From: Bacteroidia bacterium
GTDB lineage: Bacteria > Bacteroidota > Bacteroidia > Bacteroidales > Paludibacteraceae
Length of the DNA stretch: 64,000 bases
Direction of reading: 5' to 3'
Assembly (NCBI GenBank): GCA_021152555.1
Contig: JAGKVE010000002.1
Coordinates: 26,883-90,882 of the forward strand
Shown here piece after piece: positions 59,101 through 64,000 of this stretch. A program made the translations under genes and the position numbers. Positions within the stretch are counted from its first letter, which is position 1. The number at the start of each line of letters is the position of its first letter. The notes under the pieces were generated by a model. That model was given only the letters and a program-made list of their open reading frames with translations, did no database searches and was not told the DNA's origin.

Positions 59101-62100
59101 CTCGCAGTATCGATATGTCCGAGTGATACACCTTATGTATGGGATCCGCATCCTGATATATATAGGGAGTATTCGGTATCCGGCAATTACAAAGATACGA
59201 TACGGGCCAAAGACGGTTTGTGCGATTCGATATATTATACTCTTGCTTTGACGGTTAAGCCGTCCTTTAAGACGAACCTTCCCGAGGCGACGATATGCGC
59301 AAATCAATGGTATAATTTCTGCGGCAGGTTGGTTAACCAGCCGGGTGATTATGACACGACGTTGACAGCGATGAGTAACGGCTGTGATTCGGTTGTACAT
59401 GTTCACCTGAATGTCAACCCGACACATCATAGAGATACCGTACTTCTACTCTGTTCAGGCGGATCCGTAGAATTTAACGGAAGGTCCTATTCGCACGGCG
59501 GTAATTATCGCGATACATTATGGACAAAGAACGGATGTAATTGTGATAGCGTCTATGATATATTTGTCAATGAGGTGGCTCCATTCTACCAGATAGAGAC
59601 AAAGTATTTATGCAAGGATAGTACGATAGATGATTGGCACGGACAGGCAATTTCAAATACTAAAGATAGTATATACTATGACAAGCGTAAATCTGTTCGT
59701 TCCGGATATATGTGCGATTCGATATATGAATTGCATGTCATCATCCGCAATCCGGAATATACCGTATTACCCAAAACAATCCTGAGTACCTCATATTATT
59801 ATTTCAACGGAAAATTACTCAACGAGGAAGGAATCTATTATGACACCGTTCCGGCGGTAAATAATACCTGTGACTCGATTATTGAGTTACGTCTGACGGT
59901 ATTGCCGGTATATACTACGTCGGCTACTCATACAATGTGCCGCGGAGAAAGTTATCTATTCAAGGATACGACGATAGAGACGAGCGGATTATATACCAGA
60001 ACATTCCGGTCCGTAGTATATGGAACGGATAGTGTAGTTACCCTGCAAGTAACCGTTTATGAGCCAGCCGTCAAGCCGACGGTAGTGCATATAAACGACA
60101 AACAGACGTATACCTGGCACAGGGTTTCCAACAACACGGATTCTGTCGTGAGCGTGACAGGCATGTATGACGATACCATCAAATCGAAAGTGACAGGTTG
60201 CGATTCCATCAATCGTATACAGTTGTTTGTCCATAAGACATATTTATTCAACGAATTAGGCGAGACCTGTGAAGGCAAGCCGTTCAGATGGCGCGGCAAT
60301 GATTATCCTGCCACGGTAAGCGGTGTGTTCGAGTATTACGACTCGTTGACTACTAAAGATGCCAGGAGTTGGATACATGATTCCGTTTATCACTTAACGT
60401 TAACAGTCAATCCGATATACCGGCATGACACTACGGTATCTCTATGCGAGGGAGATTATTATGATCTTAATGGCACCCAATTATATGAGGGCGGAATATA
60501 CTATGATACAATAAAAACGGTCAACCGTTGTGACAGCGCATTCCGCGTACAAGTGAATATACGTACTACGCGCTCATCGTACGAGACAAAGTATATCTGT
60601 CCGGGCGAGAATTGTGAATGGCGCGGAAAGCAATATACTATCGGTGATGAATATGCAGATACGTTACGTACGGAAGACGGTAAGTGCGACTCAATTTACT
60701 ATAATTTGACGTTGCGTATCAAAACGAGATATGAGAAAGACATAGTAGATGAGATTTGCAGCAAAGAATTACCATATGATTTCCATGGACGATTTTTATA
60801 TGAGGAGGGTGATTATGATACTACGTTTACCTCTATAACGACTAAATGTGATTCTATTATTCACCTGCATTTGAAAGTAAACCAATCGTATGATTTTGAC
60901 CGTTACGACACCATATGCCGAGGCCAGTCGGTATTATTCGACAATGTGGCAAGAACAGAAAGCGGAATATATGTCTATGACGGCACAACGAAAGCCGGAT
61001 GTGATTCTGTTGTCAAACTGCATTTGACGGTTATAGAAAAACAAAATGCGTATATAGAGCAACATATATGCGAAGGAGATTATTTCGAATTAAATGGCGT
61101 TAAGATTACGGAGTCCGGAACTTATACAGAGACGGCCACGAGCCAGTATGGCTGTGATAGTACCACTACATGGCGCATATCGGTTCATAAACCAAAGCGG
61201 GACACGGTTTATAGGTCCATTTGTGCAGGGAAAGAGTGTAATTTCAACGATGTTATCTATCGTAAGGAGGGAATCTATATTCAGGAGAACAAGTCCCGTT
61301 ATAACTGCGACTCGACGTATGTATTAGTACTGAGCGTCAATCCGGTATATAGCCGCGACACATCGTTGGTACTATGCGAGAAAGATTATTTCGCATATAA
61401 CGGAAACATATATCGAGATGGCGGTTACTATCAAGATACAGCGCGCACCAAGAACGGTTGTAACTGCGACTCGATACTTAATATCACCATTACCAAGTAT
61501 CCGGTAGTAAATGTAGATACGACAGCTTATATATGCCGCGGCGAGTATCTCACATGGCACGGCCGCACCTACTCAAGAGGTGGATATTACTATGACACAC
61601 TGAAGATGAATAGCGGTTTATGCGACAGTATAGTATATGGTTTGCATCTGGTAGTCAGTTCAGATTTCTACGAAGAACAAGCTGTCTCGATATGTGACGA
61701 CAATTATTTGTCCTTCCGCGGTCATACATACAACAAAAGCGGAATTTATTACGATTCGCTGACGACCGCCCTGACGGGTTGTGACTCTGTTTATTGTGTC
61801 CGTTTGACTGTCAATCCTACATACCGCAATGTAACAACAGAGAACCGTTGTGACATAGACCCGTATTGGTATAACGGCCGCTGGCTGAGTGAGACAGGCG
61901 ATTATGTACAATCAATGAAGACGAATTGCGGCTGTGATTCGGTCAATGTGCTACAGTTGATAGTGAGTTCAACCAAGCGAGATACCGTGCGTATGAATAT
62001 TTGCGACGGGAATGCCATTACCTATATGGGCAGAACCATCACGCAGACAGGAACATATCGCGATACAGTCAACCAGCCGGAGAAGAATCAATGTATAATA

Positions 62101-62925
62101 AATGTATTGGAAGTAAGTTTCTATGCGCCGACTATAATATCCAATGTGATAGTAGACAATATATGTGCTGACGATGCCCAATTCCGAATGCGTGCCTATT
62201 ATTCAGGAAACCGTCCGACAACCTATTCTTTGGAATTCGATGATCATGCCCGCGCAGAGGGATTCAAGAATATACTTGACGCTCCTTTCGAGGACATTAT
62301 TGTCGGACCGATACCGCAGTTCGACGGCAGTGATTATGTCCGGCCGGATTACTATAAGGCACTGCTGACAGTGGATAATACATTGTGTGCGAAGACAGAG
62401 TCGGCACAATATGAGGTACAGCTATTAGTACGCTATCCCTCCTGGATTATCGAGCAGAACTGGAATGACGTAGTGGCTTTGCTGAATGAGAATTATAACG
62501 GCGGCTATCGGTTCTCAAAATACGAATGGATTGTCAATAACAATATGACAGGCAATTATTTGTCCTACTTGTATTTGCCGACAACACTTGGCAGTGGTGA
62601 CGAGGTGGCTATTTCTCTGACCCGTGAAGGCGAGAATTACGCAGTGCCTTCCTGCCCGATCGTGATATACGACAAGACATCCGAATTAGTGAGCGAGTAT
62701 CCCGTATTAGCCCATCCGACCGAAGTACGCGGGCAAATCCGGATAATTGCTCAGACAGACGGCGAGTATGCGTTATATACAACTACCGGCAAGCTGATAA
62801 TCTCAGGGAAATACCGTGACGGCGAACAACAACTGATACAAACACAAGTAGCAGAAGGTTGCTATTTGTTACGTCTTTCGACTCAGACGCACGGCGTGCA
62901 AACGAAAAAAATCATTCTTCGATGA
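53182..62925 (+). CDS. Giant T9SS-exported protein of about 45 CDS-type repeats (3247 aa)
   Basis: No ATG or GTG lies at the right place; the frame is open from 53080 and TTG 53182 gives a signal-like LLFSCLLVASLFVCPDGVKG. The first ~350 residues are jelly-roll-like domains (CDNYFMNLDANYTRCQYG), followed by a PKD-like domain (VFWDLGDGRFTKND). The rest is a chain of ~55-aa modules of the form DTICxGxxYxFNG, GxYYDTL, GCDSIxxLxLxVNP, about 45 in total. Modules 13-21, 22-30 and 31-38 form a higher-order repeat of nine modules (~1461 bp) with high nucleotide identity. The end (YPVLAHPTEVRGQIRII ... GCYLLRLSTQT ... KKIILR) is a type A T9SS domain. Likely a long surface filament or adhesin; ligand unknown. 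Confidence 0.88.
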   Translation: MLFSCLLVASLFVCPDGVKGQDCDNYFMNLDANYTRCQYGLYTAIAGNNWTTGKVDYGSEDARSRHTIHDEIGKYDPRTLNSTDPLGNPVAGGLLEVPPGEDWSVRLGNWQDGNVNTSRIGEAERITYDFDVTAAAPYLLLKYAVIWESPNHQDKTPRFIVEILEENNTPASVSCGQIDIEVAQSGYMNYCTWTAYNSVWNDHHTCVRYNAWTGACVQWQGGYENVGTDHNVYWQDWRTVGINLSDYIGRRVRIRITSSDCGYTIHFGYSYFNLKCVPASVFDPKCGDSNSTNTFTAPDGFEYRWYKLNPDSSRIGGYFSTNRQVEVQSNNQLYECVLRTPGNSSCDISIYAQAEPRLPKADFTLDIHKDCVDTVFLQNTSYVSPDKVVPYVPHRDVDSVFWDLGDGRFTKNDASISGQPIVYAQDGTYTIRQIAKLANGDCEDIMEKTVTVRGSETRHVGEVYDTICGGSKYTWNGSDYTATGVYSYVMPNAVANGYCDSIVRLHLKVWDSYYIPEVQDVLEGKNVPYHWHRNGNPRDLYENGVYWDSCKSVHGCDSVYKLELRVHPKYLVEQYDTICSGTNYTYGGKIYNFKDAKDTICYDSLTTKTWGNDSVCRLHLHVKQAHHIYETKHFCKRTIFSYHGQNFEEPGDYLVSFKTKESCDSVYHLTLIEDESPIVDTVAVITDKQKPYIWHGINCSGSGTYSDTLTAANGCDSIVRLRLTIYPTSFHDDGVIKLCKDSSMTWHTRTLTGTTPGTFVVWDSLKNVYGYDSVYKATLKVLPSYRISYSVTQAIGTHYYGFFGQDISVGGEYTYRGTTEEGCDSIVKLTITFKPTYLIKDTAYICEGTSHKYHKNHAVVYYTEEGVYWDSLKTEAGYDSIYRLQLYVNKVYTTPISATICDGATYDFFGTPLTTANTYTKTLKSHGLGGCNCDSTVVLTLNVNPSYDIRIDSTICEGESVLFGGTSRTEGGVYSQSHKTKNGCNCDSIETLNLTVNPKLRIYHTIQLCEGESWYWKRKNEYISTNRDVSDTTTSKVTKCDSIDIWKIYVHPVVRDTVRAAICLGKTYPFRDHTYTGTTVGKDTITLGGTSIHGCDSLHTLILTVNPTYYEQRIDTSLCLGDYITIHNKTYSRGGTYYDTLKTEGCHCDSAFIINVEEHPRFFSSIPISLCKDSTMMWHGKEIKGPGTYYDSLKSTLSHGVCDSIYELIVIQQLPKEETIEVTILSTGSYSFNGESLKESGTYRDTLHATTGGCDSIVTLILTVKPVYKKDTTITICRGGTYTFNGKQLENGGLYTEKFISKYGTDSVVNLTLVVLEPIINQEPVHITDRQTYTWHRESNNTDSILTVGGIYDDTISSKITGCDSINRLVLVRHQTYEANDSAEICKGRKYNWHNQTCDTTGDYYDTLKNAMRPWLDSIYYHLHLTVNPVYKHDTTVYICSDGTYNFNGRIITEGGTYYDTIKTHCCGCDSTFILHVEKRQTVTYPMSDIICPKDTPYVWHPHPEINRKFTVSGNYKDTIRTADGLCDSAYYTLALTVKPSFQTNLPEATICANQWYNFCGRLVNQPRDYDTTLTAMSNGCDSVVHVHLNVNPTYEKDTTFILCSGSTLTFNNRVYTHGGDYRDTLRTKDDCNCDSIYNITISEIHPFSHTEEVYLCKDSTMEWHNMTITGPGTYHDNHTSVQSKNLCDSSYTLIVHEQKPSYARIYKTIWSSNPYWFNDTLRTATGVYYDTVPSPGNKCDSITELHLTVLPVYDITYSDTICRGATYDFNGTLLEESGFYTKTLVSSHGTDSVVNLNLIVWEPRIKSSIVHIIDKALPYTWTLHDGSTTRDLTHAGTYDDSLKSVVTDCDSINRLELVVHPTTLVEKDTAICQGKAYYWHNQSCSATNHYYDTLKNAKYPLLDSIYYHLDLRVNPIYKHDTTVYLCSDGQYNFNGKIIKNAGTYYDTLKTHCCGCDSTFILRVEICQTETKPLAVSICPSDTPYVWDPHPDIYREYSVSGNYKDTIRAKDGLCDSIYYTLALTVKPSFKTNLPEATICANQWYNFCGRLVNQPGDYDTTLTAMSNGCDSVVHVHLNVNPTHHRDTVLLLCSGGSVEFNGRSYSHGGNYRDTLWTKNGCNCDSVYDIFVNEVAPFYQIETKYLCKDSTIDDWHGQAISNTKDSIYYDKRKSVRSGYMCDSIYELHVIIRNPEYTVLPKTILSTSYYYFNGKLLNEEGIYYDTVPAVNNTCDSIIELRLTVLPVYTTSATHTMCRGESYLFKDTTIETSGLYTRTFRSVVYGTDSVVTLQVTVYEPAVKPTVVHINDKQTYTWHRVSNNTDSVVSVTGMYDDTIKSKVTGCDSINRIQLFVHKTYLFNELGETCEGKPFRWRGNDYPATVSGVFEYYDSLTTKDARSWIHDSVYHLTLTVNPIYRHDTTVSLCEGDYYDLNGTQLYEGGIYYDTIKTVNRCDSAFRVQVNIRTTRSSYETKYICPGENCEWRGKQYTIGDEYADTLRTEDGKCDSIYYNLTLRIKTRYEKDIVDEICSKELPYDFHGRFLYEEGDYDTTFTSITTKCDSIIHLHLKVNQSYDFDRYDTICRGQSVLFDNVARTESGIYVYDGTTKAGCDSVVKLHLTVIEKQNAYIEQHICEGDYFELNGVKITESGTYTETATSQYGCDSTTTWRISVHKPKRDTVYRSICAGKECNFNDVIYRKEGIYIQENKSRYNCDSTYVLVLSVNPVYSRDTSLVLCEKDYFAYNGNIYRDGGYYQDTARTKNGCNCDSILNITITKYPVVNVDTTAYICRGEYLTWHGRTYSRGGYYYDTLKMNSGLCDSIVYGLHLVVSSDFYEEQAVSICDDNYLSFRGHTYNKSGIYYDSLTTALTGCDSVYCVRLTVNPTYRNVTTENRCDIDPYWYNGRWLSETGDYVQSMKTNCGCDSVNVLQLIVSSTKRDTVRMNICDGNAITYMGRTITQTGTYRDTVNQPEKNQCIINVLEVSFYAPTIISNVIVDNICADDAQFRMRAYYSGNRPTTYSLEFDDHARAEGFKNILDAPFEDIIVGPIPQFDGSDYVRPDYYKALLTVDNTLCAKTESAQYEVQLLVRYPSWIIEQNWNDVVALLNENYNGGYRFSKYEWIVNNNMTGNYLSYLYLPTTLGSGDEVAISLTREGENYAVPSCPIVIYDKTSELVSEYPVLAHPTEVRGQIRIIAQTDGEYALYTTTGKLIISGKYRDGEQQLIQTQVAEGCYLLRLSTQTHGVQTKKIILR
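56790..60890 (+). repeat. Higher-order repeat of nine CDS modules, three copies
   Basis: The stretch CCCGAGGCGACGATATGCGC occurs at 57820 and 59281, 1461 bp apart, with near identity around it. A third, more diverged copy is aligned about 1464 bp further on (TVKPSFKTN at 59251 vs RIKTRYEKD at 60715). Confidence 0.85.
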
Positions 62926-63641
62926 CAGCCGACAAGATAACAAAACGTTTTCACAAAGCCTGCTCGGAGTATGGACTGATAGCGGACGGCGATCATATAC
63001 TGATTGGTTTGAGCGGCGGAAAAGACTCCTTGGCACTGACCGAATTATTAGGGAGACGGGCGCAGATATACAAACCCCGATTCAAAGTAACGGCACTTCA
63101 TGTGCGTGTGAAGGAACGGGATTATCAAACGGATTTGAGTTATCTGGAAGCATTCTGCAAAGAAGCAAAAGTACCCTTAGTAGTCCGTGATACAGAAATA
63201 AAAGGCGGTGAAAGCAATGATACCAATCCCTGTTTTCTATGTGCATGGTACCGCCGCAAAGAACTATTTAACGCGGCGCAGGAGTTGGGCTGCAACAAGA
63301 TTGCGTTCGGACACCATAGAGATGATATCGTTGAAACGCTACTAATGAACCTGGTTTATCAAGGCGCGTTTGCCACAATGCCTCCTATTTTACAAATGGA
63401 AAAGATGCCTTTGCAGATTATCCGTCCGCTTTGTCTGATAGATGAGAAAGACTTGATTGCCTACGCGGCGGAGAGAGGTTACCAGAAACAGCAGAAGTTG
63501 TGCCCTTTCGAGCATGTGAGTTCGCGCGAAAGGGCGAAAGAATTATTGGCACAAATAAAAGCGATGAATCCTGAGGCGATGGATTCTATTTATGGAGCGA
63601 TGACAAATATAAAAGCGGATTATCTGCCGCAAAACAAATAA
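62922..63641 (+). CDS. ttcA: tRNA 2-thiocytidine biosynthesis ATPase TtcA-like
   Basis: 239 aa, starting in ATGA overlap with the giant gene; a longer frame upstream is out of frame with that evidence. PP-loop SGGKDS (31-36), CFLC (Cys104, Cys107) followed by AWYRRKELF, FGHHRDDIVETLLMNL and RPLCLIDEKDL match TtcA; Cys194 (KLCPFEH) is the probable third ligand of the [4Fe-4S] cluster. Adenylates and thiolates C32 of tRNA. A TtuA-type enzyme is less likely as the TtuA zinc fingers are missing. Confidence 0.9.
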   Translation: MTADKITKRFHKACSEYGLIADGDHILIGLSGGKDSLALTELLGRRAQIYKPRFKVTALHVRVKERDYQTDLSYLEAFCKEAKVPLVVRDTEIKGGESNDTNPCFLCAWYRRKELFNAAQELGCNKIAFGHHRDDIVETLLMNLVYQGAFATMPPILQMEKMPLQIIRPLCLIDEKDLIAYAAERGYQKQQKLCPFEHVSSRERAKELLAQIKAMNPEAMDSIYGAMTNIKADYLPQNK

Positions 63642-63642
63642 T

Positions 63643-63924
63643 ATGAATGCATTATATACGATATTGTTACTATTGGCGTCCAATGTATTTATGACGCTTG
63701 CCTGGTACGGGCACTTGAAATTACAGAATATGGGCTTCTTCAGTAACGCGACGCCTTTGATTTTTGTTGTTTTGTTATCTTGGGGAATCGCCTTTTTTGA
63801 GTATTGTTTGCAAGTTCCAGCCAACCGTATCGGTTTTGACGGTAACGGCGGTCCTTTCTCTTTGATGCAACTGAAGGTGATACAAGAGGTAATTACACTG
63901 GTCAATAGTTCGTTAAAAATTTGA
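63643..63924 (+). pseudogene. DUF486 (DMT-type) membrane protein, 3' truncated
   Basis: 93 aa against ~115-120 normally. MNALYTILLLLASNVFMTLAWYGHLKL, split as MNALYTILLLLASNVFM and TLAWYGHLKL, WGIAFFEYCLQVPANRIG and GNGGPFSLMQLKVIQEVITLV are typical of the family (four TM helices). The last TM helix is missing and replaced by NSSLKI, encoded by CAATAGTTCGTTAAAAATTTGA. That segment resembles the 11-bp TTCGTTAATAG repeat, so a repeat-related rearrangement may have cut the gene. It starts 1 nt after ttcA. It could still be translated, but a normal fold is unlikely. Confidence 0.65.
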
Positions 63925-64000
63925 CTTAAATTAGTTAAAATATGATCGCTAAACGGCTGATTTTAGTCCGAATAGCATGAGTTCTTTGAAATAGTGTTCT
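63925..64000. other. Window end, AT-rich, no gene
   Basis: 76 bases with TTCTTTGAAATAGTGTTCT at the end. Too short to assign; it could begin a mobile element, promoter or leader. Confidence 0.4.

Noticed and set aside
62859..62921. Upstream start for ttcA
   Set aside because: It lies within the giant gene's T9SS domain; the ATGA junction at 62922 gives the normal family N-terminus.
63960..64000. rRNA operon or CRISPR leader at the window end
   Set aside because: The TTCTTTGAAATA sequence is suggestive but too little sequence is present to support either.

Overview
The window looks like a chromosome segment from an uncultured gut- or rumen-type member of the Bacteroidota, order Bacteroidales. 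This rests on type IX secretion (T9SS) C-terminal domains, very large InlB/Listeria-Bacteroides-repeat surface proteins, Bacteroides-type promoters (TTTG, 19-20 bp, TAnnTTTG), few Shine-Dalgarno sites, many 4-bp ATGA gene overlaps, a radical SAM/lipoprotein pair of the Bacteroidetes type and a peptidase C10. No genus can be assigned from the sequence alone.

Layout. 1-8979 (+): the 3' part of a fibronectin-III/jelly-roll T9SS protein, a streptopain-like C10 protease and an OmpA-family protein. 8980-10084: a lone four-helix-bundle gene bracketed by CTAG octamer arrays. 10085-30886 (+): two giant InlB-repeat proteins (2745 and 3275 aa). Each is followed within 13-16 nt by a small bitopic membrane protein. 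A GH105 gene lies between them, and the second giant begins with a PL1 pectate-lyase domain, so this part acts on pectin. 30921-40648 (-): potABCD polyamine-type ABC transporter operon, running on into a TPR protein and an outer-membrane barrel protein. PotC carries an extra periplasmic domain. 40902-42835 (-): three small genes of unknown function with good promoters and an unusual hairpin/repeat field. 43072-53031 (+): dtd, a pRiA4b ORF-3 family gene, miaA, a PKD lipoprotein, glycogen synthase, a C69 dipeptidase, a radical SAM/lipoprotein/HMA cluster, a Nudix hydrolase, a deletion remnant of a GH53 galactanase and a barrel protein. 53182-62925 (+): a 3.2-kaa T9SS adhesin-like protein with about 45 CDS-type repeats, followed by ttcA and a DUF486 gene truncated at its 3' end.

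The most striking feature is the number of short tandem repeats with distinct periods: 7 bp (at least 13 arrays of differing sequence), 8 bp (CTAG arrays), 11 bp, 16 bp, 23 bp, 39 bp and 52 bp. They lie in spacers but also run into genes. Three consecutive secreted or membrane genes (32750, 35730 and 38338, all minus strand) have Sec signal-peptide hydrophobic cores encoded by heptanucleotide arrays, and two of them have their basic n-regions encoded by the same 23-bp element. Heptamer arrays also make in-frame insertions in glycogen synthase, PotA, PotC and the C69 peptidase, and 16-bp arrays are read through all three frames in the C10 protease. I regard this repeat-derived protein sequence, especially the repeat-built signal peptides, as the best candidate for something undescribed. 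The hairpin-AATGGAC array at 42073-42381 and the small PLGD-motif membrane proteins behind the giant genes come next.
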